The notes: generated by a model from the sequence alone, not told the origin. Positions 16,462 to 24,545 are shown, numbered from the stretch's first letter. The stretch is DNA of 34,879 nt from an uncultured Rikenella sp. (GCF_947628055.1 NZ_CANQYJ010000012.1:1-34879); one strand, 5' to 3'. Numbers and translations are program-made.

Positions 16462-17565
16462 ATGTTCCTGGAACGGATTTCGATACTGAATTTCAAAAAT
16501 ATAGCGGAGGCGGAACTGGAGTTCTCGGCCAATGTGAACTGCCTGGTCGGGGATAACGGCACCGGGAAGACGAACTTGGTGGATGCGGTGTGGTACCTGT
16601 CGATGAGCAAAAGCTCGGTGGGGCTGACGGACGGGCAGTCGATACGGCACGGGGAGGATTTTTTCATGCTGGACGGACATTATTCGCTGGGCGGCGGGGA
16701 GCGGCGGGAAGGGGTGGTGTGCAGTTTCAAGCGGGGGGCGGGCAAGGTCATCAAACGGAACGGCAAGGAGTATGACCGGGTGACGGAACATATCGGGCTG
16801 CTCCCTATCGTGATGGTGTCGCCGGCGGACACGGCGCTGATCCACGAGTCGGGCGACGAGCGGCGGCGGTTTCTCAATTCGTTCCTTTCGCAGATCGATC
16901 GAGAGTACCTCACGGCGATGGTGAAGTACAATCGTTTGCTTCAGGAGCGCAACCGGCTCCTGAAGACGGGGGCGCTGTCGGGATTCGGGGAGATTCTGGA
17001 GGTGCTGGACATGCAACTGGCGGAGGTGGGGACGCTGGTGTATGCCAAGCGGGCGGAGATGATTGCCCGGCTGGCGCCGAGGGTGGCGGAGTATTATGCG
17101 ATCTTGTCGTCTGACCGGGAAGAGGTGGAGGTGTCGTATCGCTCGGAACTTTCGGAGGGGGATTTTGCGAGTCTGCTGGAGGCGTCGCGGGAGCGGGATC
17201 GTCTTTGCGGGTTCACGAACTGCGGAATCCACCGGGATGATATGAAGTTGGAAATACTGGGCTTTCCGATCCGCAAATATGGTTCGCAGGGGCAGCAGAA
17301 GTCGATGCTGCTGGCGCTGAAGCTGGCGCAGTTCGACATTATCCGGGAGCTGAGGGGGGTAAGGCCGATCTTGTTGCTGGATGATGTGTTCGACAAGCTG
17401 GATATGGCGCGGGTGGAGCAGCTGATCGGAATGGTGTCGTCGGATCGGTTCGGACAGATTTTCATTACGGACAGCAATAAGGTGCGGATTGAGGGGATTT
17501 TGGCGAAAATGACGGAGAATTACAAGTTGTTCGGGGTGAACGGCGGTGTGTTTACGGAGGTGTAG
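16462..17565 (+). CDS. recF: DNA replication and repair protein RecF
   Basis: A 367-aa SMC-like ATPase that loads RecA at single-strand gaps together with RecO and RecR. Walker A is GDNGTGKTN (30-38), the signature is SQGQQKSMLLALKLA, and Walker B is PILLLDDVFDKLD. Length is the family norm. I start at MFLERISILNF (16462) because that is the conserved RecF N-terminus and because the longer start falls in the promoter box. The gene is divergent from murF-alr and is followed by repeat copy A about 45 bp after its stop. It is not next to dnaN or gyrB as in many bacteria. Confidence 0.95.
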   Translation: MFLERISILNFKNIAEAELEFSANVNCLVGDNGTGKTNLVDAVWYLSMSKSSVGLTDGQSIRHGEDFFMLDGHYSLGGGERREGVVCSFKRGAGKVIKRNGKEYDRVTEHIGLLPIVMVSPADTALIHESGDERRRFLNSFLSQIDREYLTAMVKYNRLLQERNRLLKTGALSGFGEILEVLDMQLAEVGTLVYAKRAEMIARLAPRVAEYYAILSSDREEVEVSYRSELSEGDFASLLEASRERDRLCGFTNCGIHRDDMKLEILGFPIRKYGSQGQQKSMLLALKLAQFDIIRELRGVRPILLLDDVFDKLDMARVEQLIGMVSSDRFGQIFITDSNKVRIEGILAKMTENYKLFGVNGGVFTEV

Positions 17566-17610
17566 CTTTTGCAGAACGGGCTTTGCCGATGGACTGACAA
17601 TATGCGGACT

Positions 17611-18006
17611 ATTTTATTTGTAGGTTTTCTTGCACATGCTTGGGAGTGAACTGTTCTCTTTGTGAACAAAGAGAACCAGAAAACCGACGCAGCAGGCGAG
17701 CGCCATCAAGCTTGCTCGAATGGCCGAGGCGCCAGGAGGAAGGCGAAGTCAAACTTTCTGAGATGCTTACGCATCTCTTGAGCCTGCCGGATACCCTTGT
17801 CTTTGATTCTCTTGGGGTGTGAGCAATAGCGGGCTATTGAGTACCGTGCTTTATGCCCGCTATTGCCACGCCCCAAAGAAAGTGCAATGCAAGAGGACTG
17901 CGGAGCGTAAGGAGTAGCGCAGCTATCGGAAAGTCTTTTGGGTACCTTTTCTTCAGAAAAGGTACGGTTCCATCCGGCACCGTGCAATATAAACCTACAA
18001 TTAAAT
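17611..18006 (-). repeat. Structured intergenic repeat element, copy A
   Basis: About 396 bp with terminal inverted repeats: left ATTTTATTTGTAGGTTTTC-TTGCACATGC, right GCACCGTGCAATATAAACC-TACAATTAAAT. Internal hairpins in order are: GTTCTCTTTGT-ga-ACAAAGAGAAC (17653-17676); GAGATGC-ttac-GCATCTC (17760-17777); a long stem of about 22 bp (arms 17811-17834 and 17855-17878); and GTACCTTTTCT-tc-AGAAAAGGTAC (17942-17965). It is the reverse complement of copy B (22557-23027) over most of its length. It encodes no transposase. The right end lies 75 bp before comB. I treat the short ORFs inside it as by-products of the repeat. Confidence 0.8.
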
Positions 18007-18080
18007 AAATTCAGTTTCCGCAGCAGCACGGCGCCGCACGGCGGAAATACGAAAAACACAGCCAACCTACCGAATAAAAT

Positions 18081-18821
18081 ATGCAAATCGACATTATAGG
18101 CACCGCCGCCGAAGTCAACGACCAGCGCGTAGCCGGTCGGAACGTCGCCGTGATCGACGTTTTCCGCGCCACATCCGTGATGATCACCGCCATGCGAAAC
18201 GGCGCACGCGAGATCATCCCCGTGACCGGCATCGAAGAAAGCTTTCGGCTGCGCGACCTGATCGCCCAGGCACACCGCCAGGCCGATGATCCCGGCCCCG
18301 TGCTGCTCGGCGGCGAACGCAACACCGTCATCATCGAAGGCTTCGACCTCGACAACTCCCCTTTGCGGTATACCCCCGACATCGTGCGCGACGCCACCAT
18401 CATCATGAGCACCACCAACGGCACCCGCGCCGTGAACTGCGCCCAAGGCGCCGCCGACGAAATCTACATAGCCGCCTTGCTCAACGCCGACGCCGTAGCA
18501 CAGCGATTGGGCGAACAAGGCAAAGACACGGCACTCATCTGCTCCGGCCGGCACGACCGGTTCACGATCGAAGACGCCCTCTGCGCCGGAATGATGGCAC
18601 GATATTTGGCGAACCACTACGAATATACACTTACCGATTTCGCGTGGTGGTGCGCCGACGTGTACCAGCGGTACGAGACCGACCTGATGCAGGCCCTCGG
18701 CCACTGCGAACACTATCGCAACATCAAAGGCCGCTGGGCAGCCGACATCGAATGGTGTCTGACCCGCAACATGACGGACATCACCCCGCACATCACTAAA
18801 GAAGGAGGAATCCGACCATGA
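18081..18821 (+). CDS. comB: ComB family 2-phosphosulfolactate phosphatase
   Basis: A 246-aa protein of the ComB family, Mg-dependent phosphatases that turn (R)-2-phospho-3-sulfolactate into sulfolactate. Family features are VIDVFRATSVMITAMRNGA near the start, LLGGERN, GFDLDNSP, MSTTNGTRAV and CSGRHDRFTIEDALCAG. In methanogens this feeds coenzyme M synthesis. In bacteria the role is less clear, and no ComA or ComC partner lies in the window. The stop overlaps the next start by 4 bp (ATGA), so it is translationally coupled to the DUF2007 gene and heads a run leading into the biotin genes. A link to sulfonate metabolism is inference. Confidence 0.88.
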   Translation: MQIDIIGTAAEVNDQRVAGRNVAVIDVFRATSVMITAMRNGAREIIPVTGIEESFRLRDLIAQAHRQADDPGPVLLGGERNTVIIEGFDLDNSPLRYTPDIVRDATIIMSTTNGTRAVNCAQGAADEIYIAALLNADAVAQRLGEQGKDTALICSGRHDRFTIEDALCAGMMARYLANHYEYTLTDFAWWCADVYQRYETDLMQALGHCEHYRNIKGRWAADIEWCLTRNMTDITPHITKEGGIRP

Positions 18822-19060
18822 CAACCGACAACACCATGGATCAAAGCCGCGTAGTGACCATCAAACGCTACACCACGCCCAACGAAGCCTATCTCGACGC
18901 CGACCTGCTCCGCGACAACGGCATCGAATGCAGCGTAGACGGAGCCATCGGCGACACAGTGCTGCCATTCATCCAGGGACAAGTCAGCCTGCTCGTCGCC
19001 GAAGTCGACGCAGCGCGGGCGGCAGCACTCGTGCCCGGCGCCGACCTGCCCACAGACTGA
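18818..19060 (+). CDS. DUF2007-like small protein
   Basis: An 80-aa protein whose core (VVTIKRYTTPNEAYLDADLLRDNGIECSVDG...VSLLVAEVDAARAAALV) matches the DUF2007 style, a small alpha/beta fold with an NEA-like helix start and a C-terminal helix, often labelled a putative signal-transducing protein. There is no signal peptide or membrane helix. The ATG overlaps the comB stop (ATGA). It ends 17 bp before bioF, so it is part of the same transcription unit. No direct role in biotin synthesis is known to me. Confidence 0.75.
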   Translation: MTTDNTMDQSRVVTIKRYTTPNEAYLDADLLRDNGIECSVDGAIGDTVLPFIQGQVSLLVAEVDAARAAALVPGADLPTD

Positions 19061-19077
19061 AACCCATAACCGAAACT

Positions 19078-20271
19078 ATGCCCATAACCCGCGAAGAAGA
19101 GATTCTCGGAGATCTGGCCGCCCGGGGCAACCTGCGCAGCCTCAACACCCTGCGCACCCACGGCGCCTATATTTACGCCCCGGACGGACAGGGCGGCGAA
19201 ACGGAATACTACAACCTCTCGTCCAACGACTACCTCGGCCTCGCAGAAACCGCTTTGCAGAAGCGGTTTCTGCGCTCGGTCGACACGGAACGTTTCCTGA
19301 TGGGAAACCCCTCGTCCCGGCTGATGACCGGCAACAGCCCTGCCTATGCCGCATTGGAAAACACCCTCGCCGGACTGCTGGGCACAGAAACCGCACTCGC
19401 ACTCGGCTCGGGATTCGCCGTGAACAGCGGCATACTGCCTGCCGTGACCCAAAAAGGCGATTTGATCCTGGCCGACAAACTGGTGCACGCCAGCCTGATC
19501 GACGGATTGAGACTTTGCGGCGAGGGAGTGGAGTGGCAGCGGTTCCGGCACAACGACATGGAACAGCTCGCCACGATGCTCGGCCGCACGCAGGGGAAAA
19601 GCTGCGGACGGACGATTGTCGTGACCGAGAGCCTTTTCAGCATGGACGGCGACTTCGCACCGCTGGACACCTTAGCGGAACTGCAACATCAATACGGTTT
19701 CCTGCTCTACTTAGACGAAGCCCACGCCTTCGGCATATACGGGCCTGAATCCGCCCCGGGCACAGGTTTGCTGGCCGCTTACAATGCGGCCCATCCCGAG
19801 CTGCCTTTACGGGCGGAATACCAGGTGGTGACTTTCGGCAAGGCATTGGCTTCGGCAGGAGCGGCCGTGGCCTGCTCGCAACAAACCAAAGAACTGTTAA
19901 TCAACCGGATGCGGCCGCTGATCTTCTCCACCGCCCTGCCCGACATGACCTTAGAGTGGACCCGGTTCCTGCTCGGCAGGCTGCCCGAATTCCAGCCCAA
20001 ACGCCAGCGGCTGCAAGAGCTGATTTCCGTGATCAACCACACTTTGCAACCGGAAAATCCTTACCTTTCGCAAATCATACCCATTAGGGCCGGAACCAAC
20101 GAAAACGCATTGCGCATGGCCGCTGTCCTGCGCGACGAAGGGTTCTGGACGACGGCCATCCGGCACCCCACCGTTCCGCAAGGAGAAGCCCGGATCAGAG
20201 TATCGCTGTGCGCAAGTCATAACCCGTATAAAATCGAACAATTCGCCACCCTATGCAAGCAGTTTGGATAA
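19078..20271 (+). CDS. bioF: 8-amino-7-oxononanoate synthase
   Basis: A 397-aa alpha-oxoamine synthase that joins pimeloyl-ACP (or -CoA) and L-alanine. PLP-site features are NLSSNDYLGLAE, LGSGFAVNSG, KLVHASLIDG, LDEAHAFGIYGPES (Asp and His near PLP) and the Schiff-base lysine in VVTFGKALASAGAA. The start at 19078 gives a normal length; the track start 18928 lies inside the DUF2007 gene. The next gene overlaps it by 19 bp. A cysteate acyltransferase of sulfonolipid synthesis belongs to the same superfamily and comB is nearby, but the bioG-bioC-bioD run directly behind makes BioF the better call. Confidence 0.93.
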   Translation: MPITREEEILGDLAARGNLRSLNTLRTHGAYIYAPDGQGGETEYYNLSSNDYLGLAETALQKRFLRSVDTERFLMGNPSSRLMTGNSPAYAALENTLAGLLGTETALALGSGFAVNSGILPAVTQKGDLILADKLVHASLIDGLRLCGEGVEWQRFRHNDMEQLATMLGRTQGKSCGRTIVVTESLFSMDGDFAPLDTLAELQHQYGFLLYLDEAHAFGIYGPESAPGTGLLAAYNAAHPELPLRAEYQVVTFGKALASAGAAVACSQQTKELLINRMRPLIFSTALPDMTLEWTRFLLGRLPEFQPKRQRLQELISVINHTLQPENPYLSQIIPIRAGTNENALRMAAVLRDEGFWTTAIRHPTVPQGEARIRVSLCASHNPYKIEQFATLCKQFG

Positions 20272-20984
20272 CCCGCTCCGCCGAGGCCGACATTCCGCAG
20301 AGACGCGTGATCGTCTTCGCCGCCGGCTGGGCCGGATCGGACGAACTGGTGCGGCATCTCGCTCGGCCGGCGGAGTGCGACCTGCTGTGCCTGTACGACT
20401 ACCGCTCACTCCCCAGCCCGACGGAAACCGCCGGCCTCTATTCACAGATCACGCCATACCGTCACAAACACCTGATAGCCTGGTCTTTCGGCGTTTGGGC
20501 CGCCACGCGGATATTCGGCGGCGGGCTTTTCGACCGGGCAAACGATTGGGACACCGCCACCGCCGTGAACGGCTCTCCCATTCCGATTAGCGACACCTAT
20601 GGCATACCCCGGCGGGCCTTCGCCGTCACGGAGCGGAGCATCGGCACTGCCGGAACGGCGAAATTCCTCGAACGCATGTGCGGCACCCCGGCAATCCTGA
20701 AAGCATATTACAAACACCGCTCCACCCGGGCTTTGGAGGAGATCTGCGACGAACTTCGGCAACTCCGGCGGCAGGCTCTCGACGGCCTGCCCGAAAAGCC
20801 GGAACTGGTTCCGGCTTTCTGGACCGGCGCACTCATCGGCGGACAGGATGCTATCTTTCCGCCGGAAAACCTGTCGGCCTACTGGCGCGAAGCCGGCGTG
20901 CCGATCGCTTTCGACCCGGATATGCCCCATTATCCGCTGTACGACCCAGAAAGACTGATCCGACTGATTTATGAAACACGATAA
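20253..20984 (+). CDS. bioG: Pimeloyl-ACP methyl ester esterase BioG (DUF452)
   Basis: A 243-aa atypical alpha/beta hydrolase of the BioG family, which cleaves the methyl ester from pimeloyl-ACP and so ends the BioC-started fatty-acid detour. The family features are VIVFAAGWAGSDELVRHL at the N-terminus, YDYRSL, and the nucleophile region LIAWSFGVWAA (Ser in SFG). A late His (MPHYPLYDPERLI) fits the catalytic triad. The start overlaps bioF by 19 bp and the end overlaps bioC by 14 bp, so the genes are tightly coupled. It takes the place BioH has in E. coli. Confidence 0.9.
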   Translation: MQAVWITRSAEADIPQRRVIVFAAGWAGSDELVRHLARPAECDLLCLYDYRSLPSPTETAGLYSQITPYRHKHLIAWSFGVWAATRIFGGGLFDRANDWDTATAVNGSPIPISDTYGIPRRAFAVTERSIGTAGTAKFLERMCGTPAILKAYYKHRSTRALEEICDELRQLRRQALDGLPEKPELVPAFWTGALIGGQDAIFPPENLSAYWREAGVPIAFDPDMPHYPLYDPERLIRLIYETR

Positions 20985-21792
20985 AGTGCTGCTGAAGCAG
21001 AGATTCGAGCGTCATTTGGGAACCTACGACACGCTGGCTACCGTACAGCGCGCCATCGCCGGGCGGCTCGCGACTTTGCTGGAGAGCACCGGTACTTCCG
21101 ACCTGAAAGAGGGCGGGAAAAAAGGCGTCGAGATCGGCACCGGAACCGGATTCCTGACCCGGCATCTGATACGGCTCTTTCCCCGGACGGAATGGACGCT
21201 GAACGATCTGGTGCCCAAAAGCCGGGACTTTCTTCCCCCGACCACGCCTTGCGGCGTTCCTTTACGGTTTACGGCGGGCGACGGCGAGCTTTTCCGCTTC
21301 GGTACGGCGGTTTACGACTTGATCGCCAGCGCCTCCACCGTGCAGTGGTTCGACGACCTGCCGGGCTTCATCGCGCGTGCCGCCGCAGGGCTCGCACCCG
21401 GCGGCATACTGGCCCTCGGCACTTTCGGCCCGGAAAACTTCCGCGAGATCACTGCCACTACCGGGCAGGGGCTCGAATATTATCCGCTCGGCGAACTCGT
21501 CCGCATTTTTTCGACAAACGGCCTGCGCATCCTCTCCGAGGAGGAGTGGATCGAAGAGCAGCACTACCCTGCACCGACGGACGTATTGCGCCATTTGCGT
21601 CTCACCGGGGTCAATGCCGTGGCTGCGGAAAGATGGACGCACAGCCGCCTGAAACAATTTGAAGCGGACTACCGTTCCGCGTATTCTGTCGGTGCAGCGT
21701 CTGCCTCCGGCCCGAAAAAAGAGGAAGAAAAAAGCGGAGAATCCGTAACTTTGACTTTTCATCCGATCCTCCTGATCGCAGAAAAGCATTGA
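20971..21792 (+). CDS. bioC: Malonyl-ACP O-methyltransferase BioC
   Basis: A 273-aa SAM-dependent methyltransferase. It begins with the BioC-typical RFERHLGTYDTLATVQRAIAG region, followed by the SAM loop VEIGTGTGFLTRHL and the post-motif FDDLPGFIARAAAGLAPGGILALGTFG. It methylates the free carboxyl of malonyl-ACP, so that the fatty-acid machinery can extend it to pimeloyl-ACP methyl ester. The tail (GPKKEEEKSGESVTLTFHPILLIAEK) holds a short charged insert. It overlaps bioG by 14 bp. The bioD ATG is 5 bp after its stop. Confidence 0.92.
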   Translation: MKHDKVLLKQRFERHLGTYDTLATVQRAIAGRLATLLESTGTSDLKEGGKKGVEIGTGTGFLTRHLIRLFPRTEWTLNDLVPKSRDFLPPTTPCGVPLRFTAGDGELFRFGTAVYDLIASASTVQWFDDLPGFIARAAAGLAPGGILALGTFGPENFREITATTGQGLEYYPLGELVRIFSTNGLRILSEEEWIEEQHYPAPTDVLRHLRLTGVNAVAAERWTHSRLKQFEADYRSAYSVGAASASGPKKEEEKSGESVTLTFHPILLIAEKH

Positions 21793-21797
21793 GAATC

Positions 21798-22472
21798 ATG
21801 ACACTTTTATCCCGCGGCGCCTATTTCGTGAGCGGCATCGACACCGACGCCGGCAAGAGTTACGCCACCGGCGTGCTCGCCCGTATGTTGCAAGCCCAGG
21901 GGGTGCGCACAATCACCCAGAAATTCGTCCAGACCGGCAACACCGGCACTTCGGAAGACATCGAGCTGCACCGCCGGCTGATGGGGATCCCCATGCAGCC
22001 GGAAGATCTCGACCGGACGACTTGTCCGATCATTTACCGGTTTCCTGCCTCGCCCCACCTCTCTGCGGCTTTGGAAGGAACGGCGGTGGACACGGCTGTG
22101 ATCACGGCCTCTACCGACAAACTGCTGGAGCGATACGACGTCGTGCTGATCGAGGGGGCGGGGGGGCTGCTGGTGCCTCTGCGTCCGTTCGATCCGGCCC
22201 GCGAACCGCACGAATACCTGACTGCCGACTATGTGGCGGAGCATCGGCTGCCTCTGCTGTTCGTCACGTCGGCCCGGCTGGGAAGCCTGAACCATACTTT
22301 GCTCGGTTTTGAAGCGTGCCGGAAGCGGGGGATAGAGATTGCTGCGGTGCTGTGGAAGCTCTATCCGGCGGGCGATCCTCTCATCGCGGCCGACACGCGG
22401 AATTATATCGCGGATTATCTGCGGGTCTGGTGGCCGCAAGCCTGCCTGATCGACATTCCGAAAGCGGAATGA
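21798..22472 (+). CDS. bioD: Dethiobiotin synthetase
   Basis: A 224-aa ATP-dependent carboxylating ligase that closes the ureido ring of dethiobiotin. The Walker A is GIDTDAGKSYATG, followed by KFVQTGN and the motif IEGAGGLLVPLRP. The expected second nucleotide-contact region appears as VTSARLGSLNHTLL. I use ATG 21798; TTG 21789, overlapping the bioC stop, is possible but less likely. It is a stand-alone BioD; in many Bacteroides it is fused with BioA. No BioA (7,8-diaminononanoate aminotransferase) is in the window, so this step must be supplied from elsewhere. Repeat copy B begins 85 bp later. Confidence 0.93.
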   Translation: MTLLSRGAYFVSGIDTDAGKSYATGVLARMLQAQGVRTITQKFVQTGNTGTSEDIELHRRLMGIPMQPEDLDRTTCPIIYRFPASPHLSAALEGTAVDTAVITASTDKLLERYDVVLIEGAGGLLVPLRPFDPAREPHEYLTADYVAEHRLPLLFVTSARLGSLNHTLLGFEACRKRGIEIAAVLWKLYPAGDPLIAADTRNYIADYLRVWWPQACLIDIPKAE

Positions 22473-22556
22473 CCAGCTCCGTATTCCCCGGCGAACTTTC
22501 GTCGGGTATCTCCGGGCCGCCGCCACGGGGGCTGCGATGAGCCGAACACGTACAAC

Positions 22557-23027
22557 TTTATCGTAGGTTTATTTTGCATTGTGCTGTGAGTGACTGTTCT
22601 TTCTTTGAAAAGAAAGAACCAAAGAAACTTTCAGATAGCTGCGCTACTCCTTAGGCTCCGCAGTCCTCTTGCATTGCGTTTGCTTTGGGGTGTGGCAATA
22701 GTGGGCATAAGGTATGGTACTCAATAGCCCGCTATTGCTCACACCCCAAGAGAATCAAAGACAAGGGTACCCGGCAGGCTCAAGAGATGCGTAAACATCT
22801 CAAAAATTTTAGCTTCGCCTTCCTCTTGGCGTCTCGGCCATTCGAGCAAGCTCGATGGCTCTCGCCTGCTGCGTCGGTTTTCCAGTTCCTTTTGTTCACA
22901 ACCGAGCAGCGTTTCGAGAGCAGAGGCCGCTTGCGGACTATGCCGAGATAGCGCGAGGAAAACAAGCGTAGCGAAGTTAAAGAGAACAGTTCCCTCCCAA
23001 GCACGTATAAGAAAACCTACTTATAAC
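22557..23027 (+). repeat. Structured intergenic repeat element, copy B
   Basis: About 470 bp. Terminal inverted repeats are TTTATCGTAGGTTTATTTTGC at the left and GCACGTATAAGAAAACCTAC at the right. The left terminal hairpin GTTCTTTCTT-tgaa-AAGAAAGAAC (22596-22619) stands where A has a different but fully paired stem. The long central stem (GGGGTGTG..GCAATAG / CTATTGC..CACACCCC) and the GAGATG/CATCTC hairpin are shared with A. A 103-bp module (22885-22987) interrupts the terminal GTTC..GAAC hairpin. The copy is inverted relative to A and lies on the other side of the comB-bio block. Its right end is under 20 bp from the next ATG. Confidence 0.8.
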
Positions 23028-23044
23028 AATAGAAATTGCCGACT

Positions 23045-23833
23045 ATGGAAATCAGCCTCATCTTCTTTTCGCCGACCCATACCGGCCGGACCATTGCAGA
23101 GGCAGTGGCCGCCGGCTTCGCCTCAGGGGCCGATACCCTGCGAAACATCGACCTGACCTTGCCAAGCGGCAGCAGGAAAACGATCGAAGCTGGAGACATC
23201 GCAATCTTCGCCGCACCGGTTTACGGCGGCCGGGTAGCCGAAACCGCAGTGGAACGGTTCAGGCAAGTCAGAGCGGCGGAACCGGGCGTTACGCCAGCGA
23301 TATTGACCGTGGTCTACGGAAACCGCGATTATGAAGACGCACTGCTCGAACTGCAGGATATAGCCGTGCGGCAAGGATTCGTGCCCCTGTCGGCAGGAGC
23401 CTTCATCGGCGAACATTCCTACAGCCGTCCGAAAGAAGGGAGGCCCATCGCAGCAGGGCGTCCCGATGAAGCAGACCAGGCGCAGGCCCGACACCTCGGA
23501 GCCGCCTCGCGGGAGAAATATGAAAAAGGGACCCCGCAGCCATTGACAGTCAAAGGTCATATCCCCTACAAAACGAAAGGCCCTTCGACACCCGCCACAC
23601 CGGAAACCGATCCGGCCTTATGCACCGGATGCGGAACATGTGCCGAAATCTGCCCGACGGAAGTCATTTCGCTCACGGAAGCCGGAACAGCAGTCAGCGA
23701 CCTAACGGGATGTATCAAATGCTGCGCTTGCGTGAAATTCTGCCCGGCAGACGCCCGGAGGTTCGACACCCCCTATACCGAGAAACTGTTCACCCACTTC
23801 AGCGCCCGACGCGAGCCGGAACTGTTTTTGTAA
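23045..23833 (+). CDS. Flavodoxin-ferredoxin fusion protein (EFR1-like)
   Basis: A 262-aa protein. The N-terminal part (about 1-150) is flavodoxin-like: LIFFSPTHTGRTIAEAV (phosphate-binding loop), IFAAPVYGGRVAETAV and VVYGNRDYEDALLEL. The C-terminal part (about 195-250) has two [4Fe-4S] motifs, CTGCGTCAEICP and CIKCCACVKFCP. It probably passes electrons between flavin and iron-sulfur centres in the cytoplasm. The ATG at 23045 is chosen because MEISLIFFSPTHTG gives the standard flavodoxin start. It begins right behind repeat copy B, so its promoter probably lies in the end of that element. The partner enzyme is unknown. Confidence 0.85.
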   Translation: MEISLIFFSPTHTGRTIAEAVAAGFASGADTLRNIDLTLPSGSRKTIEAGDIAIFAAPVYGGRVAETAVERFRQVRAAEPGVTPAILTVVYGNRDYEDALLELQDIAVRQGFVPLSAGAFIGEHSYSRPKEGRPIAAGRPDEADQAQARHLGAASREKYEKGTPQPLTVKGHIPYKTKGPSTPATPETDPALCTGCGTCAEICPTEVISLTEAGTAVSDLTGCIKCCACVKFCPADARRFDTPYTEKLFTHFSARREPELFL

Positions 23834-23871
23834 CCCCTTTCACCTCTTTCGCACGGTCGGTAAAAAGCGTT

Positions 23872-24102
23872 CTACCGGTTTAAAAAAGCCTCGCCCTTAT
23901 TTTTCCGCCTGAAGCGGTGTGCCGAGAGATACTTCCGCTCCGACACCGCGATACCGACCGACCAATTTTCCGGAACCCACGCCCGATCCGCCTTGCGGCG
24001 GAAAAAACGCCGCACGGACTGCCCCGTCACGAACGGTCGCAGCAGCATGCAAACGACAATCGACACAAGCAGGCAAGTAAGCAATATCTCTTCTGTATTC
24101 AT
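23872..24102 (-). CDS. Small membrane protein of unknown function
   Basis: A 76-aa ORF. The N-terminus contains one hydrophobic helix (ILLTCLLVSIVVCMLLRPF, about 6-24), and the remainder is basic (VRRFFRRKADRAW; RFRRKNKGEAF). It would be a single-pass membrane protein with a positive cytoplasmic tail. Its ATG overlaps the stop of the upstream 148-aa gene (ATGA), which supports real translation. I do not recognise a family. Confidence 0.55.
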   Translation of the reverse strand: MNTEEILLTCLLVSIVVCMLLRPFVTGQSVRRFFRRKADRAWVPENWSVGIAVSERKYLSAHRFRRKNKGEAFLNR

Positions 24103-24545
24103 GGCTTTTCAAATGCTTTCCGGCCGATCCGGTACCGGGCTGAATAGCCGGAACCTACGATCGTGAAATCGGAGTGTTTTGTAATTGCAATTATCGTGCA
24201 AGACTCTATCGTACACTCTTTCCCAGTATCTTTTGTCCGAAAGAGAGTGGCTTTCCGGCGCCATTTCCCCGTTAGAGTGTCTTTTTGCGGAATATCTTCG
24301 GACACGACCCTGAGCAACGGATTGACCGCCTCCTCGCCCCACTCGTTCCAGATCGTCAGGGACAGCTTCCGTGCATCCACCGTCAACCGGGCTTTGGCAG
24401 GGATCGACCGCCAGGTTCCGGTCGCCGTGTCCATCCTTTGCACGTATGGATAAATACGCGACACCTGCCCGGCCGACAGCCCCGGCAGGACGGATAAAGC
24501 GGCAGAGCCGACCGCCAGCAGAAGAGGAATGCGGAGTGGTTTCAT
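24099..24545 (-). CDS. Exported protein of unknown function
   Basis: A 148-aa protein with an N-terminal signal peptide (LRIPLLLAVGSAALSVLPGLSAG, cleavage probably after SAG near residue 26). The mature part is beta-rich and has two Cys (KECTIESC) that could pair. The C-terminus GSGYSARYRIGRKAF is not a known motif to me. It is followed by the 76-aa membrane protein with an ATGA overlap. Together they look like a two-gene unit divergent from the XRE regulator, which may be relevant to control. Confidence 0.6.
   Translation of the reverse strand: MKPLRIPLLLAVGSAALSVLPGLSAGQVSRIYPYVQRMDTATGTWRSIPAKARLTVDARKLSLTIWNEWGEEAVNPLLRVVSEDIPQKDTLTGKWRRKATLFRTKDTGKECTIESCTIIAITKHSDFTIVGSGYSARYRIGRKAFEKP

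Noticed and set aside
17706-18824. 372-aa minus-strand ORF and the related 22685-22951 plus-strand ORF sharing SIARYCSHPKRIKDKG
   Set aside because: The shared peptide comes from translating repeat copies A and B. The rest of the 372-aa ORF is the antisense of comB. No protein family features are visible.
19078-20271. Cysteate acyltransferase of sulfonolipid synthesis instead of BioF
   Set aside because: The superfamily and the comB neighbour made it worth considering, but the overlapping bioG, bioC and bioD genes fit BioF much better.
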